The translations under genes and the position numbers were made by a program. From Zingiber officinale (Eukaryota; Streptophyta; Magnoliopsida; Zingiberales; Zingiberaceae), in contig NC_056003.1 of NCBI RefSeq assembly GCF_018446385.1, positions 23,681,198 to 23,745,197 of the forward strand: 64,000 nucleotides of DNA. Direction: 5' to 3'. Below, one piece after another: positions 21,006-33,094 of the stretch. The notes beneath the pieces were generated by a model. It was not told the origin of the DNA, ran no database searches, and saw only the letters and a program-made list of their open reading frames with translations. The stretch's first letter is position 1. Each line of letters opens with the position of its first letter.

Positions 21006-21929
21006 CCTACAACACATAATAATCATATGTACACACCACATAGATATACAGAATCAGCATATTTAATCCAATTAACCTGATATTCCCCATGCTACATATA
21101 AGTTATCCAACCAGGTATATAAAGTCTAAAAATTAAAATATCCATAGAATATGATACATCGATCCTCTATAGACTGACCAAGTCGACAATGGTATATGGC
21201 TAATTCAGTCTTTTCCACATCGGTACAAGCCCTGTACTCAAATGTGCTCCAAGTATCCAACTAAGCACGAATAACCAAAAGATCAGCATCTCCATAAAAT
21301 AGAGTATGATGGTCCTCTACTGATCGGACCAACAAAACTAAATCGATCTTCTTCCAACTGATCAAGGTTACATTAATCCTCTTCAAGCAACTATGGTAAA
21401 TCAAACTTCTACTGAACGATCTAACAAGAGTAGATCAATTATCTACCAATAAAATTTATTAAGATAAAATGGTATACTACTGGCTAAGTCAACATGAATA
21501 TGTAGTTACTATCCACTACACAGCTAATAATAACAGATGCTGGTATGTGCCTCGATCTTCTAACCAACTAATCGTAACAGAAGCTAAAACTACTGGGGGT
21601 ATGATATGAAAAATTACTGGAGACTATAATCCTTGATCTCTATTAAGGTCAATCAAGATCAGTGGTTAACCCATCACATATAATATATGCTACAACAACC
21701 AGACAGGTACTAATAAAGAATACTAATACATGTCATAAACTATAATAGTCAACAGTGCATATACTAACCAAAAAGGTAGGATAACACATACCAACATACC
21801 TCCTATAGCTTGGAGATGTCCTGTCGCTGCCAGGTCCCAAAACCCGAAAAGTCACATCAAGAAAACTAAAACACGAAATCCGAAACACGGAATCTAAGAC
21901 TCGTAAACTCTGCTCTGATACCACTAAAT
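21006..21929 (-). other. 5' leader of the Gypsy relic
   Basis: The stretch between element C and the PBS. It resumes the tandem-repeat leader interrupted at 15525. No gag start is visible, so the leader joins the pol remains through the repeat region and gag has been lost. Confidence 0.6.
21912..21923 (-). other. Primer-binding site of the Gypsy relic
   Basis: The minus strand reads TGGTATCAGAGC, six bases from the end of the LTR at 21930. Confidence 0.85.
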
Positions 21930-23440
21930 TGTCATGCCCCGGGGGAGTATCTATCCGAAGAAATTTCGGCAGCACCTCTCCTGTACGGGTGACAATCTGA
22001 AGCATTTCTACAGGCATAATATACATCAGCCACATACGACTGGAACATATACACAACCACGCAGTTTATATCATCAGCCCACTCGGCTGGAACAAAATAT
22101 ACAACAACCACGCAGTTATATATATATTTTTCAGCCCACTCGGCTGAAATCAAAACCAACACAGCGGAAAAACATAAATACAAGTCCATACAAAACAAAA
22201 CAAAACAAAACACTGCTAGCCGGCTAGGCTTACACCACACAACGACACAACACTCCGGAAACAAAATCGGAACATAAAGCCAAGTACACACATATCAAAT
22301 ACCAAGATAATATAAACAAAAAGGCGGAGACATGTCTTCTGATGTGATGTGGGGACCGGCAGACAGGATGCTCCAAGCGACTCCGTAAACAACCCGGTAC
22401 CTGAAAAAGATAGTGTCCACGGGGGGTGAGTTCAACAACTCAGCGAATACCAATAGACATGCCTAGTAAGATATATCTAACAGCAATAAACATGGAATAC
22501 AACTTCCTAATCATATATAGGAAAAATACAAAACTGAAAGGTAATTGAGGAAGCTGTACTCACCAGGAAATCCTATCCAGAACAAAAGGGTCGTCAAACC
22601 GAGAGTGTCATAAATCCTGTATGCATGTCAAACATATGCATCCAACCAAATGCAGCAAATAAATGCAGCAAGCATAAGCAATAAATGCATAAATGCGTAT
22701 GATGCCAATGACATGTCCTGGTCACCCCTACTCTCCAGTCAGCCGTCTCACACATGATGGTGAGACTGAGTGGGTAGGGTTGTGACAACCGTGCACTCTG
22801 ACGTCACTGCTCCTGATGAGTGACCGAGTGGACGAGATGCTGTCGGAGTACACCTATCCTCCTTACCCCAAATCATAAATGGGGGAGCTCAATGCTCTCA
22901 TCTCCCGGTACACGATGATGGGGAGGGGTACCTGTCCTTCTACAACGCTGCGTCACACTAACCACCCATGAGTGGACCAATAGAGCCCTTGACAGAGCAC
23001 CTGCTGCAACACACCCTGCTTGAATATACCACTAACCCATGAGTGGTCGTGTGTGCAGATACATGTAACTGGCGATGTGCTCAACAATAATGGATTCGAC
23101 AATCGCACAGCATGCAATCATGTGAATGATGCATGACACTAAGCATGGCAATATCCTGTATCAATCCATATATATATAAAATACATACCCTAGTACCAGT
23201 AAGTCAAATCCACAGATCTAAGGTATACAGGTCCTTTATGGTATAACAACCTAGGTCCTGAACATATCCACCTCCATAAAATATGTACCAACAATATACA
23301 TGAATCAAAGCAAAAGGGTCTAGGTACTGTGAGGTCGAGTTCCAGAAGGGAACAACCCTAGGTCGCTGATCCAACTGAAGAAACTGGGAAGGTTTCCAAG
23401 TTGAGATCAAGAACAGTTCTACTGTTCTTTTATTACTCAT
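21930..23440 (-). repeat. 5' LTR of the Gypsy relic (right edge uncertain)
   Basis: On the minus strand it ends GGGCATGACA at 21930, followed by the PBS. The left part has repeated cagcccactcggctg blocks (22075 and 22135). The expected TGTAAAATACC start is not found at the high-coordinate end, so the LTR is truncated there by or against the SIRE-type LTR. A 9 bp inverted repeat AAGAACAGT/ACTGTTCTT (23409-23429) lies near the junction. Confidence 0.65.
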
Positions 23441-24424
23441 TCATTATTATGCTGTGTGCTAACATCTATGTTGCAGGAAGTTTTTGTTCTAACATTGTGT
23501 TGTAGGTCATACTGGATCGGTCGACCGAACCAGCGGTTCAGTCGACCGAACAAAGCATAATAGATAAAATCAGAAAGCAAACAGCTCAGACCAGATCAAA
23601 GCTAAGTCAAAGTCCGATCAAAGCTTGATCGGTCGACCGAACAGTAAGATCGGTCGACCGATCCCTGGTGACTCAGCACAGACCAAGTTAACAAACATCG
23701 ATCAGCAGAAAAGGGAAAAGGCTGATCAGTCGACCAAACTGGATGACCGGTTGACTGATCCAATCAAAATTAATTGTAGCATTAATGAGGATCTCGGCAA
23801 ATTTCGATGAACAGGGAAATAGATTGTTCGGTCGACCGAAAAATGGGTTCGGTCGACCAAACCATTCATGAGCATTTACTGCGACAGATCGAGCCAGCTG
23901 CAGTCTTCAGCGAGGAAGGAATGGAGCTGGTTCGGTCGACCAAAAAGAGGGATCGGTCGATCGAACCTCTAATACTCTTATAAATTGAGGCTTGAAATCA
24001 GAGGCAAAAAAAAGAGAACTTTCTAATCAATTTTGGTGCTCTTCTGCAAGCTGCTCACGCCTACGATTTCAGCAAGCAACTTCATTCGTGCCGACCAAGC
24101 TTCGTCTTTCAAATCTTATTGTCGGTATACTTATTTTATATTGCACTTAATTTACATAAGATAGTAGGTGTGTTACTATCTTAACATTCTTGTATCTGTA
24201 TGATTCGCTTCTTTCTGAGGATTTCGGAAAGAAGGATTTTAGTGCTTTGTCCATCGGTGCAGTCAAGGACTGCGGGCCTTCGAGTAGGAGTCGAGCTAGA
24301 CTCCGAACGAAGTAAAATACTTTGTCTCCTTTTTATTTTCGCTGCACGACTTTGATTTGAAAGAAAAGAATAGTTTTAAAAAGCGCGATATTCACCCCCC
24401 TCTATCGCTCCAAACGATCTATCA
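23440..24424 (+). repeat. SIRE-type LTR D, truncated on the left
   Basis: A partial LTR ending CGATCTATCA at 24424, right where Copia F integrase codons resume. It contains about ten TTCGGTCGACCGAA-type palindromes (23516-23967), TATA at 23978 and the C-rich tract near the end. The leftmost part and the rest of the element are missing; the exact left boundary is not resolved. Confidence 0.7.
23977..23986 (+). promoter_or_regulatory. TATA box of SIRE-type LTR D
   Basis: CTTATAAATT, 10 bp after the last palindrome of the CGGTCGACCG array. Confidence 0.6.
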
Positions 24425-27400
24425 ATACTGTTATATGTATCTTCTTAAAAGTAAGGATGAAGCTATAGAGAAATTTGCTCTCTATAAGAATGAGGTTGAA
24501 AACCAACTTAATAAAAAGATTAAGGTGGTTCGAAGTGATTGTGGCGGTGAATATGTATGACTGTTTACTGAGTTGTGTGCTGAACATGAGATCAAACACG
24601 AGACAACAACTCTTTATACTCCTCAACAAAATGTAGTTACTGAGCGAAAGAATTGAACTCCAAAGGAGATGATGACTGCTCTTCTATTGAGCTTTGGATT
24701 GCTAGAGTCCATGTGGGGGGAAGCTGTGTTAACAGCTAATTACTTTTTAAATAAGGTGCCCTAGAAGAAAATAGATAAGAGCCCTTATGAGTTGTGGAAT
24801 GGAAGATAATCGTCCTACAAATATTTACGAATGTGGGGTGCCTTGCCAAAGTTTTGGTGCATGATCCAAAAAGGATTAAGATAGAACCAAAAACTGTTGA
24901 TTGCATATTTATTAGATATGCATAAAACAACAGTGCGTATCAGTTTGCTGTGTATAAATTATAAATACCGGAGATACATAAGAACTCGATAATAATATTG
25001 AGAAATACCTCATTCTTCAAGCATGTATTTCTATATAAGACCCGAGAGGATGCTAGCTCCTCAAAGTGGACATATGAAACACAAGGCAAAGAAGATGATG
25101 ATGAACTAGGGGTGTAAATGAGCCAAGTCGCTCATGAGCTATTTGAAACTCGATTCGATAAAAGTTCATTTGAGCTCGTTTAATGAGGCTCGTTAAAATA
25201 AACAAACCAAGCTCAAGCTTCACAATATTTGGCTTGTAAGCTCGTGAACATGTTCGTTAAGCTCATGAATCAACTTTTAAATAAAAAAATAATAATTTTG
25301 ATATTGAATTTATAGATTTTACACTCTACTTATGAAAATCATAGATAAATATATTAAATTTATTTATTAGAATAAAATTATAAATTTTAACAAGAATATT
25401 ATAATTTTTTAAAATATATAATTTAATTTTTAATGAATATTTAAATTTACAATTTATATTTATTAAGCTCGTTTAGGCTCGATAAAAGCTTGAATAAGTT
25501 CGTGAGCCATGAATATATTCGTTAAATAAAGCTCGAGCTCGACTCGATTATAAACGAGCCAAACTCAAACATCCAAGAGTTCGGCTCGGCTCAGCTCGAT
25601 TACACCCCTATGATGAACCAGTCGAGGTTGAGCTTAGAAGGAGCAAAAGAGCTTGGGTAGAAAAATCTTACGATTCGAATTTTATCATTTTTATGTTGGA
25701 AAGTGAGCCCCAAAGCTACTTAGAAGCAGTAAGCTCTTCTGATTGACCTCACTAGAGAGAGGCAATTGCATCTGAGATAAACTTTATCTTACAAAAATCA
25801 CACTTGGGAACTTGTGGATCTTCCTCCTGGAAGTAAACCAATAGGTTGCAAGTGGATCTTCAAGAAGAAAATGAAGTCAGATGACACAATTGATAAGTAT
25901 AAGGAAGATTGATAATCAAAAGATACTAACAACAGGAAGACTTCGATTACTTTAATACGTATTCTCTGATGTCGAGAATAACTTCCATTTGAGTATTGTT
26001 GGCTATTGCCGCTCTATGGAATCTCGAAATACATCAAATGGATATAAAGACTGTCTTTCTAAATGGGGATTTAGAAGAGGAAATCTACATAGAGCAACCT
26101 GAGAGGTTTTTTGTGCCAAGATAGAAAAACAAGTTTTGTAGATTGATGAAATCATTATATGGCTTGAAACAAGCATCAAAGCAGTGACATGAGAAATTTA
26201 ATAATGTCATGAAAGAATGCAGATTCAAGATTAATGAATGTGATAAATGTGTCTACATGAAAGTCACAGAGAATAACTACATCATCTTGTGCCTATATGT
26301 AGATGACATACTTATCATTGGGAGTAATGATAAGATAATCAAATCCACTAAAGATATATTGAACTCAAGATTTGACATGAAAGGTATAAGCCAAGCTGAT
26401 GTGATTTTAGGAATTAAAATTTTTAGAACAACATAAGGACTTGTTCTTAGTTAGTCCTATTACGTGGACAAGATTCTTAAGAAATTCACCAAGGGTGATA
26501 CTGCATTGGCATGAACACTGATAGATACAAGTCAACATCTATCAAAAAATCGAGGTGAAAGTATCTCTCAGATACAGTACTCTCGAGTGATTGGAAGTCT
26601 GATGTATCTGATGAGTTATACACGACCAGACTTGGCCTACGCAGTAAGTAAACTAAGTAGATACACGAGTAGTCTAGGTGTTGAGCACTAGAAAAGGATA
26701 ACAAGAGTACTGAGGTACTTGAGATATACTTGTGAATATGGACTGCACTATACGAGATATCCTGTTGTGATCGAAGGATACAACAATGCGAGTTGGATAT
26801 CTAACATAAAAGACTTTAAGTTATAAGTGGATATGCATTCACTCTTGGAGGTGTAGCCATATCCTGGAAATCTTCTAAGCAAACGGTAATAATCAGATCC
26901 AGATGAAATTTAAATTTGTAGCTCTTGACAGATATGGTGAAGAGGTTGAATGACTATGACAATTCTTAGAAGATATTCCACGATGACTGAAACCTGTACC
27001 GACAATTTGCATACATTGCGATAGTTAATCAGCAATTGGTTGGGCACATAGCCATTTGTATAATTGTAAGTCTAGGCATATATGTCGTAGACATAATACC
27101 ATTAGACAACTACTCTCAACGGGAGTTATCACAGTTGACTATGTGAAGTCAAAGGATAATCTAGCGGATCAGCTAACCGAAGGATTAAATCGAGAGTTAG
27201 TTGCAAGCTGATCACGAGGAATGAGCTTGATGTCGTTATCAGCGATCAGTGCAGAAGACACCCAACTTATGCTGACTGAAGATCCCAAGAACTAGGTTCA
27301 AAGGGACAACTAATTTACACTGACTAGACACACTATGGGGGATAGCCCAATGAAATAGTGACTAGATCAGGGTAAGCCAATGGATTTTTAATGATCAAGA

Positions 27401-27755
27401 AGAGTAGATGACAGATGATAGACAACTCTTGAGGGATCACCTATGTGAGAAAGAAGTGGGGCCGCTTCGAAGAGAATTGGAGACACAATTCTTAGAGCTT
27501 CTCACAGAACCAGACATGTTCATAGCCAAGACAGAACACACTCATGAGAACTGAGTTAAATTAGGGAGAGTCTTGGGTGAGATTTGTCACTGCTTACACA
27601 AATGACAGTATAGTTCAAGGACATCATGTCTACTATCAGCCAGTAAGCAACTAGATCTTCACAAGGAAAGGTTCAAAGGGTAAAACCTACCTATCCTATA
27701 CTTGACTCAACTGTTGAATGCTATCACATACCTTATCTCCATTCATGTGGGGGAT
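24425..27755 (+). pseudogene. Copia F pol remains: integrase core, RT, RNase H
   Basis: The integrase core begins at 24426 (YCYMYLLKSKDEA, then VVRSDCGGEYV with the catalytic Asp at about 24538), with stops soon after. The MITE at 25107-25610 sits between integrase and RT. RT blocks follow: WELVDLPPGSKPIGCKWIFK near 25815, FLNGDLEEEIYIEQPE near 26060, and the catalytic YVDDILIIGS at about 26299-26328. RNase H remains run to about 27190, ending with a HSRT-like and QLTEG-like end. At least ten stops and several frameshifts are present. The purine tract gtgggggat precedes the right LTR. Confidence 0.85.
25107..25610 (+). mobile_element. hAT MITE, copy 1 (504 bp)
   Basis: Ends TAGGGGTGTAA and TTACACCCCTA, flanked by the perfect 8 bp duplication tgatgaac (25099-25106 and 25611-25618). 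The interior is AT-rich without coding capacity. Subterminal regions are rich in gagctcg/cgagctc motifs. Confidence 0.95.
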
Positions 27756-29092
27756 TGTTGAATATGTGTGAATGGAGAAGAGGTGGAAGAGGATACAAAC
27801 TCCATTGTGAATGAGACTTTAGTCCCATATTGGGAGTTTCTTGGCATATTGATTGGTTTATATTGATTGACATGCATTGAGGATGTGAACAAATGCATGG
27901 GGAGAGACTCTCTTTTATGCGTGGGTGCGCAGGGGGAGTGTAAATCCAGGGCTCGGATTGCACTGAACCATGTTGATTCGTGTGTGGGCATGACTTGCGC
28001 GCCGAATACCGGATCGGTCAGGGCAAAATTTGCCTAAGTGGAACAACAACATTTTGCCATGTAAACCTTTTTGCTGCTTGTGTAACGGATGCATTGAAGT
28101 AAGATTAATGTAGTCGAGTGAAACATTGACATTATACAGCTGGCAAATAATGATCATTAAACGATTATTAACGCTGCCCATTGGTCTAAGCTCCTATATA
28201 AGGAGGCTGCGACCACAGGCAAAAGGTTACACATACGAAAGGTTGAATCTCCACCTACATTCCCCTTCTCCTCTATCATGCATTTCTTGTTCGGTGGAAT
28301 ATCCGTGATAGTAGTCGGGTACCTCTCAGTTCGCCGTGACCATTAGTGCTTGGTGGGAATCACGATTCATCATTGTATCCTGGGAAACAGATGACCTAAG
28401 AAAGCCTCGAAGCACAGCTGGAAGTGGGGTGAATCTATTTCAAGGAAATCGTGTTCGTCGCAGTCCTCGGTTCACTCAGTTCACTAGTCTGGCCGCTTTC
28501 TAGGCTTCGCCCGGTCAATCACTTCGCTCTGTTGTTCGCCCGCCCAGTCACTCGACAGTAACTCGCTCGGTAGGAGCCTTCGATTTGCTCGGTAACTATT
28601 CGTTCAGTCGGTAGCTAATTCACTCGGCAGTTAATTTGCTTGGTCAACAACTATTTTGCTCGGTCGACAGCCAATTCGCTCGGTAGCTAGCTCGCTCGGT
28701 CGACTATTCTGCCCGGTCTGACTTGCATCTAGAGCCTGCTCAGCCTCTTCACTTAGTCAGCCTTAAGCTTCGCTCGGTCGGCTTTAAGCTTCGCTAGGTC
28801 GGCCTTAAGCTTCACTCGATCGACATCTTCATTCGATCGGCCTTAAACTTCGCTCGGTCGGCCTAAACCTCTACTTTCGGTCGACCTTAGCCTCTTCGCT
28901 CGGTCGGTCATAGCCTTCCCTTTCGATCAGTCACTATGAAGCCTACGTTCAGCACTTGGCAGACACTAGCTCCTGCTAGCAGTCTGAGATGATCAGCTCA
29001 GGTAATTTCAACGAATAAGTGAATTTAAATTCTGTGTAATTTAAATTCTAAGTCCCCAAAAATCTCCGATAATAGATTATTTTTGTCTAACA
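27756..29092 (+). repeat. Right LTR of Copia element F
   Basis: Starts TGTTGAATATG after the purine tract and ends GTCTAACA. Same layout as the left LTR, with TATA at 28194-28203 and the CTCGGTCGG motif field at 28500-28930. The two LTRs differ at many sites, which suggests an old insertion. Confidence 0.9.
28194..28203 (+). promoter_or_regulatory. TATA box of the right F LTR
   Basis: CTATATAAGG at the same relative position as in the left LTR. Confidence 0.6.
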
Positions 29093-30060
29093 CTTTCTTG
29101 GCATGGCTCCCCAGTCGAATCTCCTTTTGGAGATAACATTGTCAGAGAATCACTACAACCTGTCAGAGAATATTCCACTACTCTGACATGTACTCACAAC
29201 GGAACCTTCCTCCACTTGGAGGAGAGATACTGTATGTACTCCAGCACCTGACATACTTTGACACTAGACATTTTATGTCGTTTCATTGTGGAGGTTATTA
29301 GAGGTTGTATAAAAAGAGGTTATCTCTATTGGTCAGGTATGCGAGGCTACACATGCACACATACATCAACATTATAGTTCTATTGTTCATCTTCTCCATT
29401 TCGCTCGGCTACTATTCTAACTTGAGCATCAGTGTACTTGCGCTAGTGACTCCCTCTCTAGTTATCACTCTAACGTTCTCGTTTACTCTCTTTGTAGCGT
29501 GTGTAAGTTTGTTTGTGTCGACAATGTCTAAGTCTTCCCACAGTCAACGGTGAAGCCACCCCACTAGTTCATCATCTTCTTCGCTTTCACATCACAATCT
29601 ATAAAATCATTTGATTTTAACTTCAATCGTAAACTCTTTTATAACAACTTTGGCATTTTTTTATTTTGAAACAAGAACCATGTTTTTTGTAGCATTAATC
29701 AGGAATACTAGTCAATAGTTGTCACTCAGAAACCCTAGTAGTTTACTTGTAAGTATTTGGCTTAGATGGATTATCAAAAAAATTTAGCAAGTAATATACA
29801 CAGTTTAAATATGCATACTTCGATTTATCATGTGATGAGCATTTACAGTTGATACTATGATATTCTCATTAATATGTAGCAAATCAAATACTTGAAGGTC
29901 GAAGAAGAAGATAAAATGCATGAGGAGGAAGAAGACTGCATAGAAGATAGAGAAGATGGATTAGATGCAATATGTGGTGGAGAAGTTGGGACGGTGGTCG
30001 ATGGAGAGAGTAGAAATAGATTACTATGTAAATGAAGTAGATGGTGAAGGATAGGATGGT
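29093..30060. other. Unclassified stretch between element F and hAT-2
   Basis: No gene recognised. A TATAAAAAGAG motif at about 29308 follows a run of short inverted motifs (29150-29260), which resembles an LTR promoter, but no LTR ends were found. The 82 aa hydrophobic ORF at 29305-29553 has no recognisable family and lies in this LTR-like context. Confidence 0.4.
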
Positions 30061-30343
30061 GATAGAGATAGCCCCGGTCCTTCGACTCAAGAGGCCTTGA
30101 GTGAAATAATAAAATGAGATCCCAAATAAATTTCTAATAATATATAATTTATCTATAATGACTTCTTCTAGCATTTCTAACTGCAAAATCTTCTATAATA
30201 TTATCAGTTTCAAGATTTTCCAAAATGTCTTTCTCAATACATAAAATCGCCAATCCATTTAATTTTTCTTGAGACATTGATGATCTCATATATGTTTTTA
30301 ATAATTTTAATTTTGAAAAACTCCTTTCAGCCGATGCTATTAT

Positions 30344-32498
30344 TGTAACGACCCGCCTTCTACTAACTAAGCTGTAAGGTCGGATCGTAAGGTCGGATTG
30401 TCACATTATGCTGTGCTAACTATTCCATGACCATCATTAAATCTAAGTGCGGAAGCTGTACTAATCGAAATTTTTGCTAAACTATTGTCATTTCTTTGTT
30501 CTATACGTGCTAGGGGGTGTAATCTAAGCTATTCATAATGTAATTTACATCCCTCATGGTCAAGGAGCTGAACTAGATGTTTCCCAACTGATTTCAGACC
30601 TCCCAATCGATCCACAGATCGATTGGAATGGTCGAATCGATCCGGTGATCGATTAAGAAGGCTACTGTATGCGGGACTCAGGTTGGATCGATCCAGCACG
30701 CTACTGTGCTCGGGGCGATATTCTGGATCGATCGGCTGATCGATCCAGGCTAACCAATCGATCCAGTGATCGATCCCGGAGCTCTCTGTTCGCGATGAAA
30801 CTAGGCTGGATCGATCGGCTGATCGATCCAGGCGCAGTCTGTTCGCGGAACAACTGCCAATCGATCCATTGATCAATTGAGGACCCCCAATCGATCCACC
30901 GATCGATTAGGGTTTCTGATTATGCAGCTAAGCTCTGATTTCAGAATTTGTTTGTGCAAAAATTCCTCATATCAATTCTAAACTAAATGCAAAACATTCT
31001 AACATCACACAAATAGTGTTCTAAGCAAGATAGGGTGCATGATTAACTAATTCATAGCAATTAACATACTAAGGTGCAAACTAATAAAATGTTAAAAGGT
31101 TTTAGTGCTTAAAACAAGCTTGCTGAAAATCCCTAAGATCTTCATTCCAAGTTCCATCCACACACATCTTCATCGCATTGTCCTACAGCCTCCGCTAGTC
31201 CATCTTTCCTTTACCTTTATCTGCAGTATAAGGAAAATGCATCTGTCAGCTTGAGAGCTTAGTAAGAAACCATCTACCTCACTAAAACATGCACACGAAC
31301 TATCACATGTATCAATAAGGAGAGCTAAACTGAAGCATGATCTGAGCTAAAATCAAACTAAGCTAGAACTGAATTTAAACTGTATTCATGACTGATTTGT
31401 GAGTTTTGAAAACTACTTCTCATAATAGATTAAAATACATAATCAAACTGCTGATGGGCCCGGCAACTGTACGTGCTATGCGCGCATCCCTAACTAGACC
31501 CGGGTTTGCAAGTCCCGAATTTAGTAGGGTTACTAGGTTATCTGAACCTAGGGACGACTATGGGAGTTCAGCCCAATGGATATCTAATCCAGTACAGTGC
31601 CACTGAGAAAGTAAAATACTGAACATAAGCTAATAACTATTGCCTTGCTTTTACTAGGTTGTCTAAACCCAGAACTAGGTTATCTGAACCTAGAGGCGAC
31701 TGTGGGAGCCCACCCGTTGGACATCTAGTCCATAATAACTGTAGCAAGACTAAATAAGCTGTAAAATACTTCTATTACATTTATCTAGGCTACTAAAATG
31801 CCTAAGTTGCATTTTAACTGTGCTATTAATTTGATCGAACACTTGGCATGCGCTAGTTCGCATCCTTTGTGTCGAAAAACTGTATATAGCTAACTAAAAG
31901 CATACAATCATCCGAAAAGCTACTTATACTGCAGGTGAGGGGTTTCTTACCTTGTGCTCAAATTTTCTTACAAATCTAAACGCTAGGTTCCCCGGAGAAG
32001 AGATCTCTTCGACAATCTTCACTCGTCTATGCGTTATTCTCGCGGAGAGGAGCGTCCTCATATCCTTGATGTTGCCGGGAGGTGCTCCTACGACCCTAGA
32101 GATGAAACCCTAGGCTTCCTTGAGCTTGTGCGCCGAGAGGGTGAAGAGGAGAGGGTTCGGCGGTGAGGGTTTGAGGGAAAGGAAAAGTTACGTTAAAATA
32201 ACTCTTCACCTATTAATTCCCTATTTATATTAAGTGGGTAATTCCGCCCAACTCTAATATAAATTTAATTGTTCCCCTTTCCTTTCAGCACGGCCCTGCT
32301 GGGTTCACCTGGTTACTAAGGTTCACCATAAGTCGTAGAACCCAATAGGTCTCGGGTTCAATTCCTGCCTAGGCCATTTTACGATTATATTTATTTTTGC
32401 TACTTCCGCTACTCTAAAAATTCCATAAAAATATTCTAAAATTCCAGAAAAATCATAGAATATTTCTAAAATAATTTTGAGAATTTTTGGGCGTTACA
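30344..32498 (-). repeat. 3' LTR of the intact Gypsy element
   Basis: 2155 bp. TATA on the minus strand at 32222-32229. It holds a hairpin array built on AATCGATC and GATCGATT or GGATCGATC and GATCGATCC at 30599-30911. It lacks two blocks that the 5' LTR has. Confidence 0.93.
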
Positions 32499-32512
32499 AT
32501 CCCCCATACCTT
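32499..32512 (-). other. Polypurine tract of the intact Gypsy element
   Basis: The minus strand reads GGTATGGGGGAT before the LTR start TGTAACGCCC. Confidence 0.85.
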
Positions 32513-32533
32513 ATAAAAAGTTCGTCCTCGAAC

Positions 32534-33094
32534 TTAGAATAACTCTGGGTACTTCTGTCTCATACTGGCTTTTATCTCCCAAGTTGCCTCTTCTGCTGTG
32601 TGACTTTGCCAAATGACTTTTACTAATGGTACCTCCTTATTCCACAATTTCTTAACTACTCGATCTACTATCTGAGTAGGCCGACTGTCATAGCTGAGGT
32701 CTTCGCGGACTTGTACTAGTTGGGGCTCAATCACCTGGGTGGCATCTGGGATATGCTTCTTCAGCATAGAGACATGAAATACATTATGAATAGCTGACAT
32801 CTCCTGAGGTAGCTCTAGCTCATATGCTACTTTGCCAACTCTCCTGCTGATAAGGTATGGTCCCACATATCTGGGACTTAGTTTGCCCTTCTTCCCAAAG
32901 CGCATTATTCCCTTCATGGGAGCTACTCTAAGGAACACTGAATCCCCAACTGAAAACTCTAAAGGTCTGCGCCGTGTATCAGCATAGCTTTTCTGGCGGC
33001 TCTGAGCTGTCTCTATCCTCTGGCGGATCCGCTGTATAGCTGCGGTGGTATCTGCTACTAGATCTGTCTGAAGTTCTAGTTCTTTCTGTTTTCT
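32534..33094 (-). pseudogene. Integrase C-terminus and chromodomain-like tail
   Basis: Continues in frame after the TGA at 33095-33097. It has the GPY/F-like block GKLSPRYVGPYLISRRVGKVAY-type (32880-32820, landmark only), FHVSMLKKHIP, then a chromodomain-like end with VDRVVKKLWNKEVPLVKVIW and EEATWE, and stops before 32534. Such tails direct integration to particular chromatin in chromoviruses (family knowledge). The single upstream stop is the only lesion here. Confidence 0.88.

Larger units (their letters stand above)
11886..23440 (-). mobile_element. Tekay-like Gypsy relic, minus strand, with nested insertions
   Basis: On the minus strand the order is: 5' LTR (about 23440 down to 21930), PBS (21912-21923), leader, tandem-repeat region, pol remains (about 14150-12200), PPT, and 3' LTR fragment (12147-11886). 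Gag, protease and most of RT are absent, so the copy has a large internal deletion. Element C (15526-21005) is inserted in it with a cctac duplication. The two LTR pieces do not overlap, so their identity as one pair is inferred from order and strand. Confidence 0.65.
6561..29092 (+). mobile_element. Copia element F, decayed and split by nested insertions
   Basis: The two LTRs (6561-7899 and 27756-29092) are 1339 and 1337 bp and near-identical in layout. Between them are matching gag (7928-8939) and pol (24425-27755) remains in the same orientation. About 15.5 kb of other elements separate gag and pol, and the protease and pre-integrase region is missing, so insertion came with deletion. Treating both halves as one element is an inference from LTR family, order and strand; a deleted tandem of two F copies is also possible because PPT-like sequence precedes the left LTR. 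Confidence 0.7.

Noticed and set aside
29305-29553. 82 aa hydrophobic ORF as a membrane protein
   Set aside because: Follows an LTR-like TATA region, short, no signal-peptide logic or family match; low-complexity pyrimidine-rich DNA gives such ORFs by chance.
8940-30060. A multi-gene accessory system in the large stretch between the F LTRs
   Set aside because: Every coding block there belongs to a recognised transposable element (Copia, hAT, Gypsy, gag-only); no other gene remains.
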